The translations under genes were made by a program, and so were the position numbers. Below are positions 1 to 12,266 of a stretch of 64,000 nucleotides of DNA, piece after piece. How positions within the stretch are numbered: position 1 is the stretch's first letter; every line of letters starts with the position of its first letter. The stretch comes from Lasiodiplodia sp. COLG20 (lineage: Eukaryota; Ascomycota; Dothideomycetes; Botryosphaeriales; Botryosphaeriaceae), in the NCBI GenBank assembly GCA_009801085.1, contig VNWV01000007.1, positions 992,001 through 1,056,000 of the forward strand, written 5' to 3'. The notes beneath the pieces are model-generated. The model searched no databases. It had not been told where the DNA came from and was given only the letters and a program-made list of their open reading frames with translations.

Positions 1-2010
1 CCTGCATAACGCCTTCATAATAACAAGCGCCCACCAAAACGTACCTCGTACCCCCATCCGCCGCCGCCGCCGCCACCGGCCTCAGCACCACCGGCGCCGG
101 GCAGCCCCTCAAAAGCCACACCACATCGCCAACGACGGCGGGCGCCGGCACTAACGCCAACGCCTCGCCCACCCCCTGAGCAATCTGCCTTCCGGCCGCG
201 TAATACAAAATCTCCTCCCTCTCGCGCCACGTGTACTGGCAATGATCGTCCGGAAAACGCTGTTCCTTGGCGAGCAGCAGGTTCAGCGTCCGCCCCAGGG
301 TGACGGGTGGAAACTGCGGCGAGCGCGCTGCCGTCAGCTGCTCCGCCGTCTTGGCCAACTCCAGGTAATCCGGGGTCTGGGAGTCGCGCCTGTCGCCGCC
401 ATCAGTCGTCGTCGCTGCGTTTCGAACCAAGGAGTAGTGGCAGCCCGGCCGTTCGCGCGGATACTGCTGCGGGTGGATGTAGGTGATGCGGTCGATAAGT
501 GTTCCCATGACCGAAAGCGAACGGGATCGAGGCCTCCGCCCTGGTTGTACGACATGCTTGAAGGGCCCGCACGCGCTGAAACCCATGTCGCGGCCCGGTC
601 CGAACAGCGAGCTCAGACGGTTGGCTTGGGACCAGTCCGGGACCCAGGAGGGTAGTAGTAAGGGGGTGGTGGTGGTGGTGTTGGGCTGGTAGTAGAGGGA
701 ATCGCAGATGCCGAGGAGGCCGAGGTCGCCTGTTTCTTCGACCACTGCCATGGCGGCGTCGACGTAGACGTCCTCGACGGACCATGAGTAGTGCGGGCTG
801 ATGAGCTCGGTCGCGCGCGGATGGAGGCCGAGGAAGGCGTAGATGACGTCGCGCGGGTCCGAGGCCTTGAAGTATCCGCTGGCGAGGCCGTCGCGGAGAG
901 CGTCGAGGATGCATGAGAAGACGGGGATATCGTTGTTGGTGTCCAGCGAGTCCCAGAAGTAGGTGAGGAAGGTGAGCGGGCGCAGGCCGGGGGCCTCATC
1001 GTCGGCGCCATAGTACTCGATGGTGTTGAAGGAGGAGGGGGATTTCGGAGCGCGGAGGTTGGCGTGGATGGAGCGGTGGAAATCACGAGGTGATAGCCTG
1101 GAATCTCCGATCGTCATGTAGACCTCTTTGGCCAACAGAACTTCCTGCACAATCCAGCATCTGTTGAACTTGAACGGTCTCCCAGATCAGCAAGTCAGCT
1201 AGTGTGTTTTAAAAAGCAAATGTCGCGTGACACACTCACCCAGGGCCGGTTCATGACCCGGCATGCAGCCTTCACGCGGTCTGTGGCTGCTTCTTCGAAG
1301 CACTGAGGGCAGTAGTCGTCTTGCTCGTCCGTCGGGCCGTCCATGTCCATCATGTCGCCCTTGGTGGTGCCGTGTACGGAGCAAGTGGTGGGGATGGCGT
1401 GGTGCAGGTGGGTCCGCAGTCTCGTGACATCCCTCTTCCCCTGCGCTTCAGCCTCCTTCCGATTCCGGCGAAAAGCAAAGTCCTTTGATCGGTCACCGAC
1501 GATGTCCAGGGTTCCCAACACGAGGTTGGAATCGGCGTCGGGCTCGCCCAGCCATACGAGGGTCCGCCTGGCTTTGCTGTAGATTTCGCCCATCATCGAC
1601 ACTTGGTGATTGCGCTCCAGCTCGTCATCCTGATTGACGCACAGTTGGTCGATCCAGAGGTAGCCGGTCGTCGAGGTTTTGTTGAGGTGCGCGAGGACCT
1701 GGGTCAAGGCGTCGGTGACGGCGAGGGTGCGACTCGCGGGGAGCAGGCGGATCAGCTGCGTCTTTTTCGGGCTGCCCCACACGTAGGATACGGCCTCGAA
1801 CAACGGCGCGGCGTCCAGGCTGACGTGCACGATCTCGTACTCTATGAGCCATGGGGCGTCCTTTCGGAGGGCGTAGTGGCCGGGATGCAGGCGCAGCAGG
1901 CGGATGTGTCTGCGGTCGACAAGGGGCCGGTGGTGGAAAGTCGAGGAAACGGGAACAGGCAGCTGGTAAATGGGTATCATCATGTCGCAAAACGGAAACG
2001 CTAAAATCAT
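1..2010 (-). CDS. HET-domain protein 1 (heterokaryon incompatibility), 3' end cut by window edge
   Basis: Two exons are visible: 1240-2010 and 1168 leftwards to the window edge, joined across a 71-nt GTGAG...AAG intron. The first exon carries the classic HET block: FEAVSYVWGS, then LWIDQLCVNQDD, then MGEIYSKARRTLVWLGEPD. Across the intron the reading continues RPW-FNRCWIVQEVLLA, the usual end of the HET core. The second exon carries the variable C-terminal part (LPSWVPDWSQ, PRDVIYAFLGL) and is still open at base 1, so the stop lies outside. HET proteins trigger cell death after fusion of incompatible fungal hyphae; many copies have no known role. I chose the ATG at 2010; an in-frame ATG at 1983 is equally possible. 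The family call is firm, the particular allele system is unknown. Confidence 0.9.
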
Positions 2011-2904
2011 GAAACAAAAGTGGGATTTGGTGGGTGGGCGGAATGCTGAGGCCGGATTGGAGCAGTCTTATAGCCGGCTTTGAGGCTGAAAAGCGACTGG
2101 TGGCTCCGAGATCTCGCAACCGCTGCAGGTCCGTCCTCCAGAGGGGGTGGGGTAAGCTTCAGCCGCCGCCAGGCTCCAGCCTTTGGCCCCAAGGTACGCC
2201 GGGCAATTTGTTGGCCCCAAGCCAGATCCAGGTACCGTCCGCTCTTATATACCGCGCGGTAGCTTCCGCCTGCGTTCCCGCGAAATGCTGACCTGCGTTC
2301 CGCTGTTGACGCACTCCATCTCACCGCAGCCTGACCGGCGCGCGCTGCTCGGCTGATTTTCGCACGTTTGCGGGTTCGACGTTGCTGATGTTGTACCGTC
2401 CCACGCCGAAAAAAAGAGCGTTGAAAGCGAACGCGATAGCGAGCTGCGCGGCAGCCAAGGCACCGTCATGTGGCTCGCGCGGATCGCACAAGTGGAACTG
2501 CCACCACCTCTCCAATCAACCCTGTGTAACCCAAGCCATGATGAAGGAAGTGGCGGCCGAATACGTGTTCGCCCAAACCGTCGTCCTGGTGCTCGGTTTC
2601 GCAACCCCACTTGCTGCTTCTCCAGCCGTGCGTTGCGTACTAATCCGCTCACGCGCTAATCACTAATCATCCAACGTTATACAACATTGATCGATTCCTA
2701 TACCAATCCACACGGCGCCCATCACTGCCACTCTGCCACTTCTGGCAGGCCTCAGAATACAAGAACCAGCCTCGTTCAGACACCAACAGTCAGGCAAGCA
2801 CACTCCCTGAACGTCCAGACTAGCATCGCCGCCAATCGCAAGCTCTCCGGACCAAGTGGGTCCAGTTGCGCGGCGTTCCCTGAGATCCTTTGGGTCCGAC
2901 CGTC
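2011..2904. other. Intergenic stretch, no gene seen
   Basis: This is the upstream side of HET gene 1. Short open frames on both strands have low-complexity or arginine/serine-rich translations with no family resemblance. I see no repeat or RNA gene here. Confidence 0.5.
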
Positions 2905-3568
2905 TCAGATCCCATCACACCCCTGTTGGCTGTGGACCTTCTGGAACTCCTCCAGGAGCTGCCGTAGGGCTATTGCGCACTGTTCCTGCGCTTGGGCCGA
3001 CGCCCTAATGCACTCTTCCACCCGCGCTTTCGCTTTCGGCAGTCCCTCGTCTTCGGGATGCCGACCTCCTTGATCGGCATCGCCGCGGCTGTCGTTCGTG
3101 CCGTCTCCTATTCGGCGCCATTGCTCGGCTGATAAGCCCGGAGGTGGCCGTTCGGTTTCGTCGTCGTTTTTTCCTCGCAATCGGTCTTCCAACTTTGTTC
3201 CAAGTATTGCATCCCAACGTCGAATCGGTGCCATTTCAAGCTCTTTCAGCAGCTTGGGGATATAGAAGCTTAGTAGACTAGTCGCGCTGACGACCACAAA
3301 CGCAATGAAGACCGCCATTGATCCGCTGTCTGTTTGCGGCTGGTCCAAGAGCCGAAATGCGACGCAGCCAAGGTAAATCCCCAAGCCAACAAGGAGACTT
3401 CACCGAGTAATCCAAGAGCAAACTTGGAACGCGCGTCATCTGGATCGTGTTTAGAGACGCTCTTTTCCATCTTATTGTGTGGACGAATTCTTCTGCATCC
3501 ACTTTCAGTTCTCCCAACATTTGATCTCTGTCTACCCCATTCTCCTTTTGTATTTGACCATGAACCAC
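2905..3568 (-). pseudogene. C-terminal part of an uncharacterised membrane protein, frameshifted
   Basis: Read on the minus strand, one frame gives ...VPSLLLDYSVKS up to about 3395. A different frame then continues SLLVGLGIYLGCVAFRLLDQ, followed by a second hydrophobic stretch (MAVFIAFVVVSATSLLSF), a charged tail and a stop at 2905. Joined, these resemble the C-terminal membrane half of a common family of fungal hypothetical proteins, whose N-terminal half looks like the ORF at 4065-4709. The switch needs a single-base shift near 3390-3400 and no intron fits. A broken gene or a sequencing error are both possible. A separate gene whose 5' exon I have missed is the other option. Confidence 0.45.
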
Positions 3569-3995
3569 CCGCGCGTTGCGTGCCTTCTATTTTCGCTTCA
3601 TACAGGCTGCTGCTTGTTTCACACGCACTGGAAGCCCGAACACCCACTTTCTCGTTTTCATGTTCACCAGCTGATGGCCAAAAGGATCCTAAGGGATCTG
3701 GAAAACCTTGACCTCGCGTTTCCTGCATCGAGATCTGACGACAGGGAGAACATGAAGCTGGCGATTCAGGAGTTCAGAGACAGATACTTTGACTTCCTAC
3801 GTATCAACGAGCAAGGAACCATGGTCTACGGACCGAAATGGGAACTCTAAGGATCTCGAGAAAATCAAGCAGAAGGCAAATAGAAAGGGGAAAGAGAGGG
3901 TGCGCACTGATGGTGCTAGTGATGAGGAGCAGGAGGACGTCCCCGAACAATTTGCCAGTATCGCCCCGACGGAAGGACTAGACAAACACTTTTAG
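3560..3995 (+). other. Possible small gene or remnant in two overlapping frames
   Basis: From the ATG at 3560 (or 3674) one frame reads a soluble, charged protein (LAIQEFRDRYFDFLRINEQG) and stops at 3850. An overlapping frame from about 3839 continues in the same style (SKDLEKIKQKANRKGKERVR, then an acidic stretch) to a stop at 3995. The composition looks protein-like, unlike a random shadow frame, and one base shift would join the two. No GT donor suits an intron at the switch. I recognise no family. It sits between the two halves of the membrane-protein locus and runs opposite to them. Confidence 0.3.
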
Positions 3996-4064
3996 TTGCC
4001 TCTCAACCACCTAGTAGTCAAAACAAAAACTACCAATGTTAATGGTTCGATTAGTCCTTCGCCC

Positions 4065-4709
4065 CTATACCCAAATTTGACGATCGATTTGCACGTCAGA
4101 ACCACCGCGAGCCTCCACCAGAGTTTCCTCTGGCTTCACCCTATTCAGTAAGTATCTCGAAATCCGGTTTTGCACCTGGCGTCGATCGTTTGCGTTTCCG
4201 GGACGCCCGACCCAATCCTTGAAACTGTCCGGATTGATGAGTGAACTGATTTTCTGCTGTAAAACGCTGGCGTAAAAGACCGACAGCGCACCACTGACGA
4301 GGCTAATTATGAACGCTGCTTTCGCGGTCCAATGCGTCGAGCTCAGATCTGTCAGCGACAAAGCCGATATGGCTATCTGAGCCATAATCGCAGCCTACGA
4401 TTACATTAGAAAAGCCTGAGTATGGATTGGGCTTGAATTTCTTACCGCCACTGCCATCATGCTACACTCGTCGGCCAGTGACTTTTTGATCAACATCACA
4501 TCGTCATCCGACGCACGGAAAAGGTTATTCCAGACGCTATGGATAGCGTTCAAGGCATCTGGAAACATGAATAGCAGTATGAAAGCACGGAATGGACCAT
4601 ACTCTTCCCTCAGCTTGGAGTATGAGCGAGAATAGTAGCCTACAACAGACTCGCGCACGAAAGATAGAGTGAAGTCCGCGAGTGCTATGACTGTTACTAT
4701 GAAGACCAT
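4065..4709 (-). CDS. Uncharacterised membrane protein, N-terminal half-like
   Basis: Two exons, 4446-4709 and 4065-4394, are joined by a 50-nt GTAAG...TAG intron and give 197 aa. The first exon encodes MVFIVTVIALADFTLSFV and a segment ending MMAVA. The second starts AAIMAQIAISALSLTDLSSTHW, followed by a hydrophobic run FIISLVSGALSVFYASVLQQ and a basic/acidic tail. This order matches the front half of fungal hypothetical membrane proteins in which an AQIAITALSL-type segment precedes a THW motif and a transmembrane helix. Family members usually continue into another membrane pair; that part is found 500 bp further on at 2905-3568, out of frame. The ORF may therefore be the surviving front of a split gene. 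The function is unknown. Confidence 0.55.
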
Positions 4710-4909
4710 GTTTGTTCGGACGTATGCGAAATAACGCGATTGTGATCTTTGAGAATAACTGTGGGAACAATAAAGATTGAAAATGGGCTTTCAGTGCAAT
4801 TGCCCTCGAATATATAAGATGGGCTTATGGCAAGGCTGAGGGAGGGGTAAACAGAAGGCTGCATGAAAAGTGTCACGGCATATTGCTGAAATCCCAATGA
4901 TTATATGTT

Positions 4910-5151
4910 CAGCCCCCTCTCGCAGCCGATGGCTAGCGCGAAGAATAGCAGGGCTTTAGAAATAGCGTAACTGTGCCCCAGCTCTTTTTTTTTTTCTAAA
5001 AAAAAAAAACATTTGTGGGTAGCTGAAGCTATCGTCCGGATGTGGATGTAGAATTTTTAATTCGACTTTCTCACCCGGACGATAGCTTCAGCTACCCACG
5101 ACACGAGCAAAAAACGAATCCACACTAGCCATCGGCTGTAAGAGGGGACTG
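4910..5151. mobile_element. Miniature inverted-repeat element, copy 1 (242 bp)
   Basis: The ends are an imperfect inverted repeat of about 29 bp: left CAGCCCCCTCTCGCAGCC followed by GATGGCTAGCG; right the complement, ending GAGGGGACTG. A TA follows the right end; the left neighbour is TT. Inside lies an 83-bp palindrome (5016-5098). There is no coding capacity. Ends starting CAGT with a TA target are typical of Tc1/mariner-type non-autonomous elements; that class assignment is inference. Confidence 0.75.
5016..5098. repeat. 83-bp internal palindrome, unit A
   Basis: The arms TGGGTAGCTGAAGCTATC... and ...GATAGCTTCAGCTACCCA are complementary for about 24 bases around an AT-rich centre. The same unit recurs at 16413-16457 (shortened), 16511-16593, 18356-18438 and 5300-5365. 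Confidence 0.8.
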
Positions 5152-5299
5152 TAGTAAGCTTGCAAGGCTGGTAGGTAGCCTTGCATGCTTACGAACCTTG
5201 CACGGAACTCGCCTGCCAATTACATCTTGGGGATGCTACTTTCACTTGTATCTGAAACTCGGTGTTACTAAATCCTCGGTAAGTACATACAACAACGTA

Positions 5300-5365
5300 T
5301 GGGTAGTTGAAGTTATCGTCCGGACAAGAATGTCAAATTAAAAACTCTACCAATACGTCCACCCA
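5300..5365. repeat. Solo copy of the 83-bp palindrome with a 17-base deletion
   Basis: The left arm TGGGTAGTTGAAGTTATC and the AT-rich centre are present, but 17 bases of the right arm are missing, leaving ...GTCC directly joined to ACCCA. None of the outer CAGT ends flank it. CGTA occurs immediately on both sides (5296-5299 and 5366-5369), which could be a target-site duplication. Confidence 0.6.
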
Positions 5366-5801
5366 CGTAATGTATTCTCGCACAATAGCCAAACGCAATA
5401 CTCTCAGAACTCACGTCTCAAATACCTCATTAGCGAAAAAGTGGCATTTTGTTGAAGAATTCTGGCGTCTGTATACACCTTTTTCTGTTCACAGCTGGAG
5501 GATCTTTCATCCCCGCCTTGACTCGTTCAAATCCAGGCACTTGGCATCAAAGAAAGCAAACTGCAAGTGATATCTCCCATTTCTCTCGCATTACACATCA
5601 AGGAAAAAGTAAAGATTTAAAACGCCAAACCCAGCTTTTCATACCACGCGCACCTCCCATCTTCAGCGCAAAAGAAAAAAGGGGGGTACTCTTACATGCA
5701 TGCATTATAACCCATGCCACTCAACTCCGTCTCCTAACAAAATGGCAGATCATCTCCTCCACATCCCCATCCCCATCACCACCAGTCTATCACGAACGCC
5801 C

Positions 5802-7457
<1,656 letters not shown>

Positions 7458-8567
7458 TGCGAACGACGACGGAGTAACGTACTTGGGTGGATTGCGAACG
7501 AGCGGGGGAGTTCGAAGCGAAGAGCTTGGATGAGACAGCCGGTGCGGAAATATGAGTTCGGAGAGAGAGAGCGCGACGCGCGAATTGAATAGGGTGGTAG
7601 AGAGAGAGAGAGGTGGTCGGGGCGAAGGAGCAGCTGTGGTGTTTGGGGAAGCTTCAGAAAATCGGCGCGCTGAAGCTGGGGCCCAAGACGCGGATCGCGA
7701 AACCGCTTTCCGCTGCTCGCCCACGCCAAGACCGCCTCGGTTTTTGCTGCCTCCCATCCGCTGACGAATCACACACTCGACGCCTCGCCTTACCACCCTA
7801 AAGCTTGCGCCTCAGCTGCGGCTGCCGCTTTTTTTCCCTTGTGGCGCGGCTCTTCACTCGGCTTCAACAAATCAATTTTCATACTGACAAACATCCCGCA
7901 GGCACACGACACGCACTCGACACGCACGCTCTCGCGAGACGCTTTGCTTCGTTTTATGACTCGATTTTCGCTTTTTTCTTCATCATCATGATACTACTAT
8001 TTTCTACTCTCCGTTTGCCTCGCGCCATGTCTGCTTCCGGCCTTCGTCGTCTGCGCGCAAATCCGCAAATCCAGTATGCCTATTCCCATGGAATGCCCAT
8101 ATCGCCCCAATATCCTTTCTACTGTACAGAGTGCTAATGTGTGCCAGAATTACCGCAACCTGAGCCTCGTCGAAGGACGCCCAAACCTGCTCATTCCAAA
8201 CCCAAAAAAGCTTCTCGCCGCACCCACGTCACTCCTCATGGCAACCCGACTTTTGATTTTTTCTTGACCAAACCTCGTAAACGTCATCCATCATCACCCC
8301 CAGCCAGGAAAATAGCAAGGGGGCTGCTCGACCTATGCACAAGAACGGAATAAAAAAAGAGAAAGAGAAGCAATAAATCGGGGGAAGAGCGAGAAAAGGT
8401 CTTGTACACGGCAGACCGACGGGAACGGAATCCCCGACGGCGCTTCACCAAGGCACCTCGCATCGCAAAGCTCGGCCGAAGACCCAGTCGACCGAATCAG
8501 ATCGCAGAGCCGGTACAACGGATCACGCAAGGCATTCAGCGGCATTTCAGGCCAGCGCATGGCTGTC
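7458..8567 (-). promoter_or_regulatory. RVB1 upstream region with GA/CT repeats
   Basis: No gene is seen in these 1.1 kb between RVB1 and the 3' end of BDF1. On the RVB1 coding strand, 7555-7620 is pyrimidine-rich with two CT microsatellite runs, typical of strong fungal promoters. TATA-like or factor sites cannot be assigned confidently. Confidence 0.4.
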
Positions 8568-11422
8568 TTACTCCTCTTCGCTCTCCGATGCACTCGACTC
8601 GTCGTCACTCGAGTCGTCTCTCTGGGTCGTCTGCACAGGCTCTGGTGACTGGTCCGAACTAGAGCCACGATTGTTAAAGTTCTGGAGGCGCTGCTTAATC
8701 TCTGCGATCGCCTGCTCCTGCTCGTGCTTGCCCATGGGCTTGTTCTTTCTGGGCTGCGCGGCAGTGTTCTTACGAGAAGGAGGCTCATAGTCATCATCGT
8801 ACGTCGGTACGGCAGCTGTAGCTGTGGCGGCGGCAGGGTTGACCGTCTTGATATACTTAAGCAGATCATGCAACACATCGTTGGGGATGGTGTCGATGTC
8901 CAGTTCGAGCTCGTCATCATTGACGCCCTCCAACTAGGTTAGCATCCTTCGCAGGAAAGTGTAATGTGGGGGTTTCTTACCTGAAGAGCAGGCACTCCAT
9001 TCCGGATGATCTGGACTGCCTTTGCCATCTGGACCTCATCCAAGTTGCTGATCGTCTCGGAGATCAGACGCTTCTCCTCAAAGGTGATCTGCCTCATCTT
9101 CTTCTTGGGTTTCGCGGGAACTGCGTGCTTCGAAAGCTTCTTCGACTTGGTCTGGCTCTTATCCTTCTTCGAGCCCTTCTTGGCTGCTACCTTGGGGGAC
9201 TTGCCCTTCTTTGCCTGCAGAGCCAGCTGTTCCTGTGTCAACTTCATGATCTGCTCGGCAATCTCAGCCTGTCTACGCCTGATTTCTTCTTCGTTTTCGT
9301 CATCGTCGCTATCCTCCTCCTCGTCATCCTCTGACTCCGAGGCCGGTTCTGACGCAGGCGCGTGCTCCTCCATCCACTCGGTCTTCTTGTCCCACGTTTT
9401 TCTGTACACCTCCTCAAGCATTTTGCCCATCTTGTTCACATCATCACCCTCGGGGTTGAACTTGTAGCAATTCGCGAAGATGAGATCAAGATCGATCTTG
9501 ACGTCCTTGGCGTTGGTGTACTCACCACGCTTGAACCGTTGGTGGACTGTGCCCAGGTCCATGGGCCTCTTGATAATCTTCAGGTATTGCGGGATGTTCA
9601 GAGCGACAGGATCTACAGGCTGGAGGAAAGGGTACGAGAAATCCCGGTATTTCGGTTTCATCATCTCGTTGATGACCATCTCCGCGAACCTTAGCTCGAG
9701 CTGAGACTTCTTATTCTTCGGCCGAGGGTTGTTCGAGTAGGGCAGGTCCTTGGGCGGCGGGCGATGGATTTCCCGCTTGGGGCGTCCGTCACCGGTTGAC
9801 GAATCTCGTCGGATGAGAGGAGTGCCATCAGCCTGAAGAGCGAAAGTGGCATTGTTCGAGGTCGAATTGGTCGGAGAGTGCACCGGGATGTTGGGACGAG
9901 ACTCGCGGCGGGGTGGTTTCGCGGTGCTCGACTTCTTGGGCTTCTTATTAGGGAGGTCTACGTGCGCGTCCCGCCCGGGTAGCAAGTGCATGCCACGCTC
10001 AAACCACATCTGCAAGTTCCAGGCCGATTGCGCGATGGGATGCTGAGGACCATTGAACAGAACGCAATTGTCAATCATGAGGTAGAAGTCGTCCATGAAG
10101 GCATCTACTGATTGGTATCGCCTCTCCTTGTGCTTTGTCTCCAACGAGCTCAGGTCCATGGGTCTTGTGATGATTTGAGGATAATGAGGGATGTTCAACG
10201 CAACGGGGTCCACGGGTTGCAGGAAGGGTGCCGCCGGCTTCGTCTTCTTTGCGCCGCGCAGACGATCCATCAGGAACTTGTGTTGCGCCGGAGTAAGAGC
10301 CTGAGAGTCGTACTTCTTCTTTTCGGGCGCATTGCTGATGGCAGGCGGAGTGACTGCCATGTCTGAACCCGCCGACGGTGGCACATCGCCATTGGTAATC
10401 GGCGGAGGTGGCTGTTGCTTTTGCTTTACCTCGCCGCTCGCATTGGGCTCCAAAGACCCGTCTGCAGTGCGCACGCGCTTTGCCAAAGGACCATCATCGT
10501 CGTCGTCGTCATCATCCTCACGGGGACGAGTCTTGTTTGCCGACGGCGCATCTGTCATCTCCTGGTCTGCAATGGCAGGCGCTGCTGGTGCCGTAGTAGG
10601 ATCTGGCTTAGCGGCAGCGGGCGTTTGCAGCGCATCCTCTGCAGGTGGCGGAGGAGGAACCAGATCGGTCGGCTCATCCGATTTCTGCACATCCGCGGCA
10701 GCAGGCGCGTCGGTTGTTGCAGATTGCGCCTGGGCCTCTCCGTCCATCTTGTCCTTATCCTCCTTGTCCTCTGCGGGCGGCGCGCTGGGTTGCGCCGGGA
10801 CTGAAGACATGAGATCTTCGGGCGCGTCGTTCGCGCCTTCAGGCTTTATAGCAGACAAGGATGTTTGCGGTACCGATGCGGAATCTTCGCGCACGTCCGA
10901 GGTCGCAGGCTCGACTGCAGACGGGAGCGAGGTAGGCGCGAGGTTTTCGGGCGGTGCGGGAAGCGACGTTTGCTCGGGCGGCTGGTCGGCGAGGAAGGGC
11001 GCAGTGGGCGCGATGCCACTCTCGACGTCGGTGATGGGGTCGATGGAGTCGGCGAATGGATCTTCGTCGTCGGGGTGCAAGTCGACACCGTTCACGGCGT
11101 CGTCACCGTTTGTAGCAGGCGTTGGCAGGGCGTCTGACGGAGCATCGGCGTCGGGCGCAGGAATGTCAACGTGGTGAGGCGCGGGATCTTCATCAAACAG
11201 CGGATCATGCTCATTTGCGTTTCTGCAGAATGATTTGTTCAATAAACTACATGCGCCAGGATATCCTGAAAGACGGCGGACGCGGAAACTAAAAGGCAGA
11301 CAAAGGCAGGGAAGAGCGACTCACCCGTTGATGTTTGCATCCAAGGCCATCGCGTCTGCAGATGGAACGGGTTTTGGCTCCACGGACGGTTTGTCCATTG
11401 CGGGCGAAGTCATCACGGCCAT
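8568..11422 (-). CDS. BDF1: BET-family double bromodomain protein (Bdf1)
   Basis: Three exons, 11325-11422, 8981-11222 and 8568-8933, give 901 aa. After a long Pro/Ala/Asp-rich N-terminus, bromodomain 1 lies at about residues 340-450 (FLQPVDPVALNIPHYPQIIT, acetyl-lysine Asn in LFNGPQ). Bromodomain 2 is at about 538-650 (FSYPFLQPVDPVALNIPQYL, NCYKFNPEGD). The extra-terminal domain, at about 740-825, is split by the last intron (FEEKRLISETISNLD / LEGVNDDELELDIDTI). A lysine-rich nuclear stretch and a C-terminal Asp/Ser/Glu tail are present. Bdf1 binds acetylated histones H3/H4, works with TFIID and, in yeast, belongs to SWR1, a complex that also contains the product of the adjacent RVB1. It shares an upstream region with UTP5-like. 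Confidence 0.95.
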
Positions 11423-12266
11423 GCGACGCAGGTGGGGGCGGACAGCAGCACTGTGGATTACGCGACGACGCGCCGACACCACAGGGCTGTTGCGTGGAAG
11501 CTAGCGCGTTGCAGGATTTATGCGCGCACAAGCGAGCCGGGGGGTGGTGTTGTGGGTGCAAAAGTCAGGACGCGCTAGGGCGGTGACGCGTGGTTGACGG
11601 AGCAGGTCGGGGCGGGTGCGCGGTGACGTGGGGGTGGCTGCGACGCGCTTGAGACTTTGCGAGGTCGGAAAAATCGAGGTTCAGAAAGGCTCAAGGCGGT
11701 AGAAGTATTAAATAGCTCCGGGCCGACTGAAACCGCTAGAGGGACGAGCGCAGAGGCCACGTGACCTTTGCAGCCTCCCACAACAAAACGCAGCGGGACT
11801 GACGGGGTGACGGCGAACCGCGGACGAGCAGGGCCGGCGCCGCGGGCAGTGGCTGGATGATGCAGGCGGCGCGCGGGCAACGCAGCGGTGCAGCGAGGGT
11901 GTGGTTGGTTTTGTTGTTGCAGGCCGCGATGTGGTCGCGCAGTGTGCTCCAATCAGCGGACGCGAGTAATGGGCGACGAGAGGGTGTGTGCGCGCGCGAC
12001 GTGCAGGAAGGTGCGAGCCAGAACACCAAAAGCTCAGCTGGCGAGGGAGGCAGGCGCCTGTTAAAAAAGCTGAGGGCTCCTGCCGCGCCCGAAGCTGTGG
12101 CCCCCTGACGCGGTTGCGCTTTTCCAGATCCGGCCTAGCGCGCCCCCGTGCGCGTTATCTAATCCATGCCGCTCGAAAAAAGCTGAGATAATTTTTCGAT
12201 GTGCCGGCACCCAGCACACGGCGCGCTCCAAACCAACCGCCCTCCCAGCCGTCCGATTTCCTCACC
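11423..12266. promoter_or_regulatory. Divergent promoter region, BDF1 / UTP5-like
   Basis: These 844 bp separate two divergent start codons. Nothing coding is convincing. Near 12189-12198 the string TAATTTTTCGATG is one base from a ribosome-biogenesis RRPE-like element (GAAAAATTT on the other strand), about 70 bp before the UTP5-like start. This is suggestive only. Confidence 0.35.

Larger units (their letters stand above)
4710..5801. other. Intergenic stretch with two repeat elements
   Basis: Apart from the inverted-repeat element at 4910-5151 and the solo palindrome at 5300-5365, I see no gene. The right end holds the 3' flank of RVB1. Confidence 0.5.

Noticed and set aside
10332..11177. 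281-codon plus-strand open frame
   Set aside because: It is the antisense of the Pro/Ala/Asp-rich BDF1 N-terminus; its Ser/Gly/Ala-rich translation reflects the codon bias of the real gene.
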